This document shows positions 28,515-41,103 of a stretch of DNA of 64,000 nucleotides, one piece after another. The number at the start of each line of letters is the position of its first letter. Within the stretch, counting starts at the first letter, position 1. Both the position numbers and the translations under genes were made by a program. The notes beneath the pieces were generated by a model, which did no database searches, was not told the origin of the DNA, and worked only from the letters and a program-made list of their open reading frames with translations. Origin of the DNA: Methanosarcina siciliae T4/M (GTDB taxonomy: Archaea; Halobacteriota; Methanosarcinia; Methanosarcinales; Methanosarcinaceae); the NCBI RefSeq assembly GCF_000970085.1, contig NZ_CP009506.1, positions 930,001-994,000 on the forward strand, written 5' to 3'.

Positions 28515-29299
28515 GTTGCATCAGCTTGTATTTTTGAAAGTAATTCTTCAGGTTTGTCCGTTATTCCATAACGGCCGAAGAACCTGAGTATGTTTTGCAC
28601 GTCTCTGTAGAGAAACTCTCTGGCATTAGGGTGTTCCAGAGTCACAGATTGCCCCATGTCGATAAAAATAGGGGTCGTATCTGCCGGATCTATGAGGACA
28701 TTGTATTCGCTCAGGTCAGCATGTACAAGGTTCGCTTCTTTATAGAGAAGTCGCATATATTCGACGATTTTGTCATAAACAAGTTTTGCTTCGTCATTTT
28801 TCAGGGGAGTGTTTTTCAACAGGGGATAGGGTGTTTTTTCTTCCCCCATGAACTCCATTATAAGAATATTTTTTTCTGCAATAATTGGCTCAGGCACTCG
28901 CACTCCCGCGCTCTTTGCACGCTTCAGGTTCTGCAATTCTTTGCGTGTCCATGCAAAAATGATGTCTCGCCTATTATTTCGAATATTCGTAAAGCGAGGG
29001 TCTTTCATAATATAAGCATCCATTGCCTTGAAAGTACTGCTGGCAATTCGATATATCTTTATTGCCAGTTCTTTTTCCTCGCCTTCAGCATAAAAGACAT
29101 TCGCTTCCTTCCCAGTACTGATGGCTCCCCCCATTGCCTTTATTATGCCTTTGTTGGAAAGGGTATAAAGGATTTTAAGGGTAGGTACGTCGAATACATT
29201 TTCTTCCACCTTTAGCCTTTCGGAGTCTTTCTCCCTTGCACGCGCCTTATCCCTTGCGCTGTCAATGCGCTTTATTTTTTTGTCCTGGTCCATTCCCAT
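28511..29299 (-). CDS. rio1: RIO1-type serine protein kinase
   Basis: A 262-residue atypical kinase. A nucleotide loop STGKEANVFYAEGEE near residue 62 is followed by the lysine in ELAIKIYRIASSTFK. The catalytic loop is HADLSEYN near 194 and the metal-binding segment IFIDMGQSV near 216. RIO kinases act as ATPases or kinases in late small-subunit maturation. It starts 1 bp after the aIF1A stop and overlaps the KH gene by 4 bp. A second in-frame ATG two codons inside cannot be excluded as the start. Confidence 0.95.
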   Translation of the reverse strand: MGMDQDKKIKRIDSARDKARAREKDSERLKVEENVFDVPTLKILYTLSNKGIIKAMGGAISTGKEANVFYAEGEEKELAIKIYRIASSTFKAMDAYIMKDPRFTNIRNNRRDIIFAWTRKELQNLKRAKSAGVRVPEPIIAEKNILIMEFMGEEKTPYPLLKNTPLKNDEAKLVYDKIVEYMRLLYKEANLVHADLSEYNVLIDPADTTPIFIDMGQSVTLEHPNAREFLYRDVQNILRFFGRYGITDKPEELLSKIQADAT

Positions 29300-29300
29300 G

Positions 29301-29630
29301 TTATCCTTTCAGGTACCCTTTTCTCTCGAGCCAGTTTACCTGTGGCCTGGTGTATTTCCATATCACGTCTGCCTTCTCGTTCTGGAATTCCCAAGGGACA
29401 ACAATCACAACGTCTCCCTCTCGAATCCAGGTTTTCTTCTTCATCGAACCCGGAATCCTTCCCATTCGGACAACTCCGTCCATACAGCGGAGCCTGAGGC
29501 GGTTTGCACCAAGGAGGCTTTCAACGGTTGCCAGAATTTCGTTATTCTCCCTTCGAGGTGTGCGTACTCTTGTAACTGTTTCTCCTGTGCCGGGGGGGAT
29601 TCTTGATGTAGGTTTCTTTAAGTCTGCCAG
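29301..29630 (-). CDS. Translation initiation factor 1A (aIF1A), apparently starting at CTG
   Basis: The first ATG in this frame is at 29483, but that would remove half of the OB fold. Family similarity continues upstream through ETVTRVRTPRRENNEILATV and GANRLRLRC to a start near 29630. There the codon is CTG (29630-29628), preceded by GAGGT six bases upstream. An in-frame TAA lies four codons further up, so no ATG, GTG or TTG is available. From CTG the protein has 110 residues, the normal length. aIF1A binds the ribosomal A site with aIF1 and guides start-codon selection. It is the first gene of the operon with RIO1 and the KH protein. Confidence 0.88.
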   Translation of the reverse strand: MADLKKPTSRIPPGTGETVTRVRTPRRENNEILATVESLLGANRLRLRCMDGVVRMGRIPGSMKKKTWIREGDVVIVVPWEFQNEKADVIWKYTRPQVNWLERKGYLKG

Positions 29631-29827
29631 TGTGATACCTCGTTACATTAGTTTTCAATTTATTGTATTTTTTATATTTATAGTTTAAATATCCATATCT
29701 CTTTTTTCGGTCTTTAAGGTTATTTCTCGTGCGACTTTCAACTTCCTGTTGTTATTTTAATGCTGCGCTTTTCGATTTACTTTTTGTCTTTCCTAATTAT
29801 TATTTTTTTATATGTAATTTTCCGAGC

Positions 29828-29890
29828 GACAGGTATATATAACTGATGTGTTGTTGTATGTCTCACACGCAGAATAAGCGTGTTCTGCTC
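29828..29890 (+). promoter_or_regulatory. rRNA promoter-like module P0 (TATA plus hairpin)
   Basis: A TATA-like GGTATATATAACTG lies at 29832-29845. About 30 bp further is the hairpin ACACGC (29865-29870), loop AGAATAA, GCGTGT (29878-29883). The spacing matches the three modules downstream, although the sequence is less similar. Confidence 0.45.
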
Positions 29891-29984
29891 CCGAATTATT
29901 AATTCATGGGTGGAATTCAGGAACTGGGAAAACAAAATTTCATTATATGTTATGTTTGTTTTTCTTTCGAATGTATTCTGAATG

Positions 29985-30064
29985 AAAAGCTTTATATATC
30001 AAAACTAATGTATATGTGTTCCTGCCCAGCATGAATCCTGTTGTGCTGGCTGGTTTTCTCATAG
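29985..30064 (+). promoter_or_regulatory. rRNA promoter-like module P1
   Basis: TATA box TTTATATATC at 29991-30000, then about 26 bp to the hairpin CCAGCA (30026-30031) / TGCTGG (30044-30049), then TGGTTTTCTCATAGT. The hairpin-plus-T-tract ending is shared with P2. Confidence 0.6.
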
Positions 30065-30097
30065 TCTTGCTGTTTGATATTTCTCTGTTTTACCTGG

Positions 30098-30190
30098 GAA
30101 ATTGATACTCTTAAATACTATGGGTGCATACATATATATTCCCGTTCTAACATGGACTCATTTACATGTTAGATGGTTTTTCTCATAGTG
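30098..30190 (+). promoter_or_regulatory. rRNA promoter-like module P2
   Basis: TATA box TTAAATACTATG at 30111-30122, exactly 120 bp after that of P1, followed by the perfect hairpin CTAACATG (30147-30154) / CATGTTAG (30165-30172) and GGTTTTTCTCATAGT. The box and its flank are nearly identical to P3. Confidence 0.65.
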
Positions 30191-30219
30191 ATCTGGTAGT
30201 GGTTTCTCCTTTGTAAAAA

Positions 30220-30325
30220 GCAAATCAATACCTTTAAATACTATGAGTGCGTAACTATAATTTCCTGCATCATAAATGCAGCAATTACTAATCATGTAGT
30301 GGGGTCAGGAGTTTTTTCCTGTCTG
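30220..30325 (+). promoter_or_regulatory. rRNA promoter-like module P3
   Basis: TATA box TTAAATACTATG at 30234-30245, about 122 bp after that of P2, then hairpin CTGCAT (30265-30270) / ATGCAG (30276-30281). A further hairpin around CAGGA-gttttt-TCCTG (30306-30321) precedes the 16S processing stem. Confidence 0.65.
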
Positions 30326-30327
30326 AC

Positions 30328-30362
30328 GAGGATTTGTCGGTTCGGTTAATTCTGGGTGATAG
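30328..30362 (+). other. 16S rRNA processing stem, 5' arm
   Basis: GAGGATTTGT and CTGGGTGATAG in this arm are complementary to ACAAATCCTC and CTATCACCCAG in the 3' arm at 31961-31996. The unmatched middle would give internal bulges as in the bulge-helix-bulge sites cut by the archaeal splicing endonuclease. Confidence 0.8.
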
Positions 30363-30468
30363 ATGTTTTTCAAACATATCTATCGCGAAATGAACTAACT
30401 GAATTGATGTTGTTAGTGCAAGTTTCTGCGACCAAGACCTTTAATTTTAAGTGTGCGATACATTAACA

Positions 30469-31946
<1,478 letters not shown>

Positions 31947-31960
31947 AAGCCGAAAAAACA

Positions 31961-31996
31961 CTATCACCCAGATGCCGATAAACCGAACAAATCCTC
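31961..31996 (+). other. 16S rRNA processing stem, 3' arm
   Basis: CTATCACCCAG at 31961-31971 and ACAAATCCTC at 31987-31996 pair with the arm at 30328-30362, enclosing 16S in one long helix. Confidence 0.8.
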
Positions 31997-32058
31997 ACCC
32001 CATTAATTTTATAATCGTCAAGTGCACCCGGAAAGTAGTTTTTCGGGGAAGGATGGAT

Positions 32059-32113
32059 AGCCTGCGCGGAACCGCAGGCATATGAAGTCGTGTATAGGTG
32101 CTGTATACTGGAC
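32059..32113 (+). other. 16S-23S spacer hairpin and 23S processing stem, 5' arm
   Basis: A hairpin CCTGCG/CGCAGG at about 32061-32078 is followed by AAGTCGTGTATAG and GCTGTATACTGGA (32085-32113). These pair with the arm at 35057-35086, enclosing 23S. The spacer has no tRNA gene. Confidence 0.75.
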
Positions 32114-32126
32114 GCTTACTGGACCT

Positions 32127-35020
<2,894 letters not shown>

Positions 35021-35056
35021 ATTCGTTCCTTTCACTTAATTCAGGTCCAGGCGAAA

Positions 35057-35086
35057 TCCGGTATGCAGCACATCTATACATGACTT
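35057..35086 (+). other. 23S rRNA processing stem, 3' arm
   Basis: TCCGGTATGCAGCACATCTATACATGACTT, shown here by its ends TCCGGTATGC and TATACATGACTT, pairs with the spacer arm at 32085-32113 apart from small bulges. Confidence 0.75.
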
Positions 35087-35112
35087 TTCCCATATCCTAT
35101 TTATAGGTCGAG

Positions 35113-35233
35113 TTTGGCGGCCACAGCGGCAGGGCAACTCCTGTACCCATCCCGAACACAGCAGATAAGCCTGCCCGCGTTCCTTACTGTACTGAAGTGT
35201 GCGAGCCTTCGGGAACTCTGGATCGCTGCCAAA
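35113..35233 (+). rRNA. 5S ribosomal RNA
   Basis: About 121 nt. The termini TTTGGCGGC and GCTGCCAAA form helix I. The internal CCCATCCCGAACAC loop, conserved in 5S RNA, lies near 35143. It follows 23S in the same direction and closes the operon. Confidence 0.95.
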
Positions 35234-35249
35234 TTCACCCTATACTACT

Positions 35250-35335
35250 TACTATTTTAGAATTGAGTTTTTGAATTGCTTTTTAAAATTGCTTTTTATG
35301 ATGATGGTTTTAGTGCTATTTTTCTGGTATTGATT
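35250..35335 (+). terminator. T-rich transcription end of the rRNA operon
   Basis: Successive T runs (GAGTTTTTGAATTGCTTTTTAAA and repeats of TTGCTTTTTA) follow the 5S gene by about 30 bp. Archaeal polymerase stops at such runs on the non-template strand. No strong hairpin is needed or seen. Confidence 0.55.
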
Positions 35336-35423
35336 TTCAAGATTCCTTTAATTTCATATTCCTGATATTTGGAGGGATCGCCTGCTCCATCACATCTCCC
35401 GGTTCACAAAAAGGCTTTCCTAT

Positions 35424-35920
35424 TTAACCAAGAACACACGGAAGAGAGAAAATAAAGATGGGAATTCCGTTTCTCGGAGAAGCTTTTTTTCGTTCCCATC
35501 CCCAATCGTCAATTGTGAAAGCCATGATGTTTTCGAATACTGCAATAACGGTTGTCATCGCGGCAAAGGTCAGAAACATGAAAAAGAAGCTTCCCCATAA
35601 CTTTGACCGCCCATCATGAATTTGCTTCTTCTTTCAACACCTGCCTGGAGTCTGAGGGAACACACGAAGAAACCGAGGATTGCCCCCAGAGCCACCCAGA
35701 AGGTCAATTCAGGGCTCTCATGGCCCTGCGATATTGTGAGGTGTCCAGCCCTACTTGCGAATTCCATTTCTATGATCGGAGAGGCCAAGTAAGAGCAGGA
35801 ATGTCAGACAGACCAGAACGAAAAGACAGACCAGAACGAAAGCTGCTCCTCTATATTTTCCGGTGATTAAGGGAAAACACCAGAAGTTCCCCATTCCAAT
35901 TGCATATCCGGCTGAATAAT
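35424..35920 (-). pseudogene. Relic of a sodium-dependent SNF-family (neurotransmitter:sodium symporter) transporter
   Basis: Reading the minus strand in pieces gives segments of a single family in the right order. They are YYSAGYAIGMGNFW (first helix, near 35915), then after a one-base shift SPIIEMEFASRAG (near 35770), then FVCSLRLQAGVERRSKFMM (near 35640). After a frame change and a large deletion come SFFFMFLTFAAMTTVIAVF and DDWGWERKKASPRNGIPIF, ending at a stop at 35424. An intact transporter would have about 450-500 residues; only about 160 codons remain. A 17-bp tandem duplication (AGACAGACCAGAACGAAA, near 35807-35842) lies in the first part. The gene is dead in this strain. Confidence 0.8.
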
Positions 35921-36068
35921 ATATCTTTTTTATATTCTATTTACAGAATAAAGCTATGATTCCCCTTTGTTTTATAAAATGAGAACTTTATGAAATAAGA
36001 TCTATATCGAATGTAAACTTTACAATATAAGTACTTCTTAAGTGAGAATTTTGTAAAATGAAAAGGAA

Positions 36069-36431
36069 TCAGGCAGAAGAAAGAGCCACAATGGCTTCTG
36101 CCAGATCTCCGTTTGAGTTTTTCAGGGCATTCTTGGCTTCTTCTTCGGAGACGCCAGTCTGCTCCATTACGAGTTTGATGTCTTCAGCAGGGATTTCCAG
36201 AGATTTTGGGACTTCTTTTGCATCGCCTACAATCTGATATGTTTCCGAACCCTGGACTGTCATTATAGTGACGTTTGCGTTCTCAATAATTATGTTAGAG
36301 TCGGCAGTCTTTATAATAACCTCTTCAACATCCTTAAGTTCCTTAACATCAATCCCCATCTGTTTCATCATCTGCTTCATTTTAGCCGGGTTCATCCCCC
36401 GGCCGCCCACGCCTCCCATTCCTGGAAACAT
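36069..36431 (-). CDS. nac: Nascent polypeptide-associated complex protein (archaeal NAC)
   Basis: A 120-residue protein. A Gly/Met-rich N-terminus (MFPGMGGVGGRGMNPAKMKQ) leads to the NAC domain, about residues 30-75 (VIIKTADSNIIIENANVTIM), and a UBA domain at the C-terminus (about 80-120, with KLVMEQTGVSEEEAKNAL). It forms homodimers that sit at the ribosome exit tunnel. The IscA-like gene lies 86 bp upstream on the same strand. Confidence 0.95.
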   Translation of the reverse strand: MFPGMGGVGGRGMNPAKMKQMMKQMGIDVKELKDVEEVIIKTADSNIIIENANVTIMTVQGSETYQIVGDAKEVPKSLEIPAEDIKLVMEQTGVSEEEAKNALKNSNGDLAEAIVALSSA

Positions 36432-36517
36432 AGATTCCCTTCTCCTTTGTTTTTACTTTCCTATTTGCTTCTGCAGGTTCGGGTATTTTTTCATGCCCTG
36501 GCTCGGTTTTGTTTTAT

Positions 36518-36835
36518 TTAATGGCAGCCGCCGCAGGTTCCGCATCCGCCGGCATTGGGGTTGCGGATTAGGAAGCCTTTTCCGTTCTCGTCTTCGATGT
36601 AATCGATGCTGCCTTCAGTGAAGTTTTTCTCAATGTCTTTTGTCATTACAAGCTTAATTCCATTGCTTTCCATCGTGACGTCGTCTTCGCTAACTTCATC
36701 GTCAAGAGCAAGGCCGTACTGGATTCCACTGCAGGCTACTCCAGCAACAAAGACTCTGAGTGCAAGGTCAGACTTATCTTCCTGTTCTAGCAGTGTTTTA
36801 AGCTCTGAAGCTGCTTTTTCTGTTACTTCAATCAT
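36518..36835 (-). CDS. A-type iron-sulfur carrier (IscA/ErpA/HesB family)
   Basis: A 105-residue protein starting MIEVTEKAASELKTLLE. The three conserved cluster-binding cysteines are present: C35 in GVACSGIQYGL and the pair C101/C104 in GGCGTCGGCH, with an extra cysteine C98. The family carries Fe-S clusters or iron to target enzymes, of which methanogens have many. The spacer to the NAC gene is 86 bp, so co-transcription is possible. Confidence 0.93.
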   Translation of the reverse strand: MIEVTEKAASELKTLLEQEDKSDLALRVFVAGVACSGIQYGLALDDEVSEDDVTMESNGIKLVMTKDIEKNFTEGSIDYIEDENGKGFLIRNPNAGGCGTCGGCH

Positions 36836-37125
36836 TTATATATACCTCTTTTTATTTTTGATAAATTTAAAATATTGAAGACCTTAATCTTCTTAATATG
36901 CCATCCGTTACAGCTTACAAATAACTCCTCTGCATTATATACTCTTGCATCTAATACATATAACGCTTATGTGAGGTAGCATCGCTTTTTCTGGAAAATT
37001 ATTATCAAAGAAGTCTTCGAAGGATAGATTGCGGATTTTCATCTTTAGAAATCCATTTTCTACCAATATGTAAATATATTTTCTATCTTATATATTTTTC
37101 TTCTAATATTTTTTCAAGATTTTCT

Positions 37126-38271
37126 TTAAATGAACTCGGCATCTTCATCTATAGGTTCTTCGAGCACGCTGGCATTATACGCATTGATCTCGAGAGAATT
37201 GCGTCTACCCTTTACTTCCCATACAGGAATATACACAAGCTCCATGTCGAGTTCTATTTCACTGGCTTTTGGGCTAATACTCCTTTGCTCATAAATAATT
37301 GCTTGTCCTTCCAGGTTGTTAAAGCGCATCTCACGTGTATTTTCTTTTATAATCAACTCAAGAAGAACTTTTTCAGCCAGTTTTTTCTCCACATTCGGAC
37401 GCTTTACCTCATACTCCACTGCCGGAATTCTGGTTGGTATTCCAAGACCTTTGATATCCATGTTTTCTTTTGACTTATTCAGAGCATTGAGAAAACCCTC
37501 CCCTTCTCCTGAAATGCTCATAACTTTTGACCTGAACTTCTTTTCGGCTTCAACAATGTAGGAATACTTCCAGAAAGGCACGAATTTCAATATAGCGCCT
37601 TTAGGGTTACTGAGATAGGGTTTTGCAATGACAATTGCCTGATCTTTAGAGATTTTTGGTTCTACGGATTGTATGTTGAGGACCTCGTATGACTCAACTC
37701 TGGGAACCTCCTCGTCCTCCATTCTCTTTAAAGGTTTTTTCTCTTCAACCTTCTTTGGAAGGGTTCTGGGTTCAAAAGAGATTTTTTCTATTTCTTTCGG
37801 ACTATCCTGAAGGGGTACAAGTCTCCCGCCAGCGTAGATTTCCTGTCCAAAGTCTTCTTCTTCCCGGTTTTCTCCGGCGAGTTCAGAGACGGTTTCTACC
37901 TGGTTCTGGGTTCCCTTTGAAGGTATTTCGGCTTCTGTCTGATAAGCACTTGTTTTTCTTTCTATATTTGCCAGAACAGCCCTTCCGATCTGGAGGGCAA
38001 GCTCGTCTCTGTCCCAGATGTATATTCCGAGTTCAGCTGCATATTCGTTCAGTTCTTTCGAAATTTTCTGGGTTATTACATATATCCCGGTACAAGCTTC
38101 TACTTTTTCGGAAAAAAATTTTATCTCCTCGTAGTCGGGCTTCAGGGAGCACATGACATAAGCTTGATGCCCGTTTTTCTCTACAAGGATCTCAGACTGG
38201 TTGGATATTATAACATTGTATCCGGATGATTTGAAGATGTCAGCAAGGATTTCTAACAGGTCTTGATTCAT
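37126..38271 (-). CDS. Conserved protein with a degenerate restriction-endonuclease-like N-terminal domain
   Basis: The frame is open further up, but the ATG at 38271 (MNQDLLEILADIFKSSGYNV), with GTGAG just before it, is the natural start, giving 381 residues. Residues 1-105 resemble Mrr/RecB-type nuclease folds: an opening helix, ILVEKNGHQAYVMC, then ITQKISKELNEYAAELGIYIWDRDEL broken over a strand and helix. The usual D-E-x-K catalytic set is not evident, so it may bind rather than cut nucleic acid. A charged linker (about 110-210) leads to a C-terminal beta-rich domain with PVWEVKGRRNSLEINAY. The function is unknown. It is divergent from the debranching-enzyme gene. Confidence 0.75.
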   Translation of the reverse strand: MNQDLLEILADIFKSSGYNVIISNQSEILVEKNGHQAYVMCSLKPDYEEIKFFSEKVEACTGIYVITQKISKELNEYAAELGIYIWDRDELALQIGRAVLANIERKTSAYQTEAEIPSKGTQNQVETVSELAGENREEEDFGQEIYAGGRLVPLQDSPKEIEKISFEPRTLPKKVEEKKPLKRMEDEEVPRVESYEVLNIQSVEPKISKDQAIVIAKPYLSNPKGAILKFVPFWKYSYIVEAEKKFRSKVMSISGEGEGFLNALNKSKENMDIKGLGIPTRIPAVEYEVKRPNVEKKLAEKVLLELIIKENTREMRFNNLEGQAIIYEQRSISPKASEIELDMELVYIPVWEVKGRRNSLEINAYNASVLEEPIDEDAEFI

Positions 38272-38428
38272 GATTCTCACTTTCTTATGTCCTGTACAAC
38301 TAAAATAGTTTATGTTTACAATTGAAATATAATTTAAAAACTTATTATACTGTATATTTACTTCTATTTTTAAAACTCTCCTTCCAAACATACAATTATA
38401 TAAGAAATCAGGTCTTAATCAGGTATGT

Positions 38429-40408
38429 ATGAGTGGGATAAGGCTTGGAGCAGATTCTTTTTCTACTTATGAAGAAGGTATTAAAAAAGAATGGATTATA
38501 GGAAATGGATTGGGAGGATATGCTTCATCCACGGTCCTGGGGGCAGGCACAAGGACTTATCACGGGCTGCTCGTAGCAGCTCCAGAAAATTCACCCGGTC
38601 GGTTGCTGTTACTTTCTTCTCTTGATGAAGAAATTTCTACTGGTGGGGAGGTCTATCGCCTTGCTACCCATAAATATCCTGGCACTGTTTCTCCCACAGG
38701 CTTCAATTACCTTTCCAAATTCATTCTTGCACCCTTCCCAATGTGGGTTTACCAGCCTGGCGCTTTTACCGTGAAAAAAAAGGTCTTCATGGTTCATAAT
38801 AACAATACGACCTGTGTAGTCTATGATATCAGATCCAGAAAAGAGGACGCTATACTAAGAATTTTCCCTATGGTAAACTCCAGAGATTTTCATTATACTA
38901 CTCACTCAGGCTATCTTTCCTTTTATCAGGAAACTGATTCTACAGGCTTAAAACTGGAAAGTTCCAATGGCTTTTCTTTCTTCCTCTCGTCCAATCTCCA
39001 GTATCATCGTGATCCTATGTGGTACTACAATTTTGAGTATGATGCTGAAAAGGAGCGTGGACTTGCCTTTCAGGAAGACAACTTTAACCCCGGTTATTTC
39101 GAAAGCAAACTCAAAATGGGAACTTCCCGTTTTTTTATTGCTGTGTCAACCGAAGATATTTCTTCTCTTACCCTTGAGGAGGTTGAGGAACTCTATACAA
39201 GAGAAGTATATCGACAGAACCTTCTTGCTTTCAATTCCAGGCTTACCGAGCCTTTTGCCCTTAAGCTTCTCAGGGCAACCGACTGTTTTATTGTGAAGAA
39301 TCCCTCTACAGGCGAGAGTTCGGTGATTGCGGGATACCACTGGTTTGCGGACTGGGGCAGAGACACCATGATTTCTCTGCCGGGGCTTTTTTTAGTTACT
39401 CGCCGCTTCGATGAAGCCAGGTCAACTCTCAAGAACTTTTCAAGGCATTGCCGGAGAGGGCTGGTCCCTAATGTATTTCCGGCTCTCGGGGGAGAGGCAG
39501 TATATAATACAGTGGACGCGTCTCTCTGGTTTATTCATGCCCTTGGCCGATATTTCGCATACACAAAAGATTTACTGTTTCTCTCTGAGGTCTGGGATAC
39601 TGTAGAAAGCATCATGGATAATTACCGTAAGGGCACAGACTTCGGGATTGGCATGGACTCCGATTTTCTTATTCGACAGGGTCCTCAACTGACCTGGATG
39701 GACGCTAAAGTAGAAGATATTCCGGTGACCCCGAGAGCAGGTAAAGCCTGCGAAATCAATGCTCTCTGGTATAATGCTCTGAAAACGGCTTCCAGAATAG
39801 GGGGCCTTCTTGGTAAAGAAACCTCTTCGTATGAAACCCTCGCAGCCGGGGTTGCTTCCAGTTTTGAAGAAGTTTTCTGGAATCCGGAAACCAACTGCCT
39901 TTATGATCTCGTGACCAAGGATGAAGACGGAAATCAGATCAAGGACTCATCTATTCGCCCTAACCAGATTTTTGCAGTCGCTCTCCCTTACACTCTGCTT
40001 TCTCCAGAAAAAGAAAAGGCTATTGTGGACCGGGTAGAAAAAGATTTACTCACGCCTTTCGGACTCAGGACACTTTCAACGGACAACCCTTCCTATAAAG
40101 GCCGCTATCATGGGGGACCTAAGGAAAGGGACCTTGCCTACCACAACGGAACTGTCTGGCCCTGGCTCCTTGGAGCCTATGTAAAAGCTTACCGAAAGGT
40201 TCACAATTATTCCAAAAAGAGCCTTGAAGATATGCGTTCCCTCCTCAAGGGCTTTGACATGCATCTTGAAACCGCAGGTATAGGTACTATTTCCGAAGTA
40301 TTTGATGGGGATTTCCCTTACTCTTCGGAGGGCTGTATTGCCCAGGCCTGGAGTGTTGCCGAGATTCTAAGAGCCTATGTTGAGGATGTTCTTGGGATAA
40401 AACCGTGA
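38429..40408 (+). CDS. Glycogen debranching enzyme (archaeal amylo-alpha-1,6-glucosidase type)
   Basis: A 659-residue protein. The N-terminal domain (about 1-270) opens with KEWIIGNGLGGYASSTVLG and TRTYHGLLVAA, the hallmark of the archaeal/bacterial debranching family. The C-terminal alpha/alpha barrel (about 280-655) has WFADWGRDTMISLPG near 310, TWMDAKVEDIPVTPRAGKACEI near 425 split by a turn, and YHNGTVWPWLLGAY near 571. It removes branch points from stored glycogen, which Methanosarcina accumulates. The TATA-like CAATTATATAAG at 38392-38403 leaves almost no leader. Confidence 0.94.
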   Translation: MSGIRLGADSFSTYEEGIKKEWIIGNGLGGYASSTVLGAGTRTYHGLLVAAPENSPGRLLLLSSLDEEISTGGEVYRLATHKYPGTVSPTGFNYLSKFILAPFPMWVYQPGAFTVKKKVFMVHNNNTTCVVYDIRSRKEDAILRIFPMVNSRDFHYTTHSGYLSFYQETDSTGLKLESSNGFSFFLSSNLQYHRDPMWYYNFEYDAEKERGLAFQEDNFNPGYFESKLKMGTSRFFIAVSTEDISSLTLEEVEELYTREVYRQNLLAFNSRLTEPFALKLLRATDCFIVKNPSTGESSVIAGYHWFADWGRDTMISLPGLFLVTRRFDEARSTLKNFSRHCRRGLVPNVFPALGGEAVYNTVDASLWFIHALGRYFAYTKDLLFLSEVWDTVESIMDNYRKGTDFGIGMDSDFLIRQGPQLTWMDAKVEDIPVTPRAGKACEINALWYNALKTASRIGGLLGKETSSYETLAAGVASSFEEVFWNPETNCLYDLVTKDEDGNQIKDSSIRPNQIFAVALPYTLLSPEKEKAIVDRVEKDLLTPFGLRTLSTDNPSYKGRYHGGPKERDLAYHNGTVWPWLLGAYVKAYRKVHNYSKKSLEDMRSLLKGFDMHLETAGIGTISEVFDGDFPYSSEGCIAQAWSVAEILRAYVEDVLGIKP

Positions 40409-40595
40409 AAACAGAACATTTGGTTTTTCAGAAGTTTTTATATAAGGAAATATTTTGTCCCTTTTTCAGGAAATATCCAGTCTTCTTCAAGGGATAATGT
40501 CCTAATATAATTACTTTCTGTGCCCTGAAATCTCCCTTCTTTATATATATTTTAATAAACTTCCCTTTTTATACTAGTTTGGCAATCTATCCCCC

Positions 40596-40958
40596 ATGAT
40601 TGACTTTGATACCCTGAAGTATGAAAACGGCCTGATCCTTGCCGTAGTTCAGGATCAGACAAGCAGGGAGGTGCTGATGTGCGCCTATATGAATCGGGAA
40701 GCCCTCGAAAAAACTGTCAAGACAGGAATTGCCCATTTCTGGAGCCGGAGCCGAAAACAGCTCTGGAAGAAAGGTGAAACTTCGGGACATATACAGAAAG
40801 TAAAGGAAGTCAGGATCGACTGCGATATGGACTCCGTCCTTCTGCTCGTGGAACAGGTCGGAGGAGCCTGCCATATGGGTTACAGGTCCTGTTTCTACCG
40901 AAATCTCGAAGGAGAGGTTGTAGGAGAAAAAGTCTTTGAGCCTGGGGATGTTTACTGA
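40596..40958 (+). CDS. hisI: Phosphoribosyl-AMP cyclohydrolase
   Basis: A 120-residue single-domain HisI (no HisE fusion), third step of histidine synthesis. Metal-binding residues are seen in DCDMDS near 84-89 and the cysteines of GGACHMGYRSC near 100-109. HFWSRSRKQLWKKGETSGH is the substrate loop. The TATA box CTTTTTATACT at 40565-40575 sits about 25 bp before the ATG, which implies a leaderless message. No other his gene is adjacent; hisH lies 5 kb away. Confidence 0.96.
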   Translation: MIDFDTLKYENGLILAVVQDQTSREVLMCAYMNREALEKTVKTGIAHFWSRSRKQLWKKGETSGHIQKVKEVRIDCDMDSVLLLVEQVGGACHMGYRSCFYRNLEGEVVGEKVFEPGDVY

Positions 40959-41103
40959 ACCTTAATTTCTATTTTTTTCTATTTTTTTCGTTCCCGGGCC
41001 TTTTTAATCTTTATTTTTCATCAGTCTTGTTTTTTAACTTCATTCATCTAAAAAAAAGCAGCAGAAGTTTTATTATATACTTTCTGGCTCTATATCCCTT
41101 TAT

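Noticed and set aside
29481..29483. ATG as start of aIF1A
   Set aside because: It would yield 60 residues and cut the OB fold in half; similarity continues well upstream.
31950..32126. tRNA gene in the 16S-23S spacer
   Set aside because: Looked for a T-loop motif and cloverleaf; only a hairpin and the processing arms are present.
35603..35866. 87-codon frame on the plus strand
   Set aside because: It is antisense to the SNF transporter relic, which explains the open stretch.
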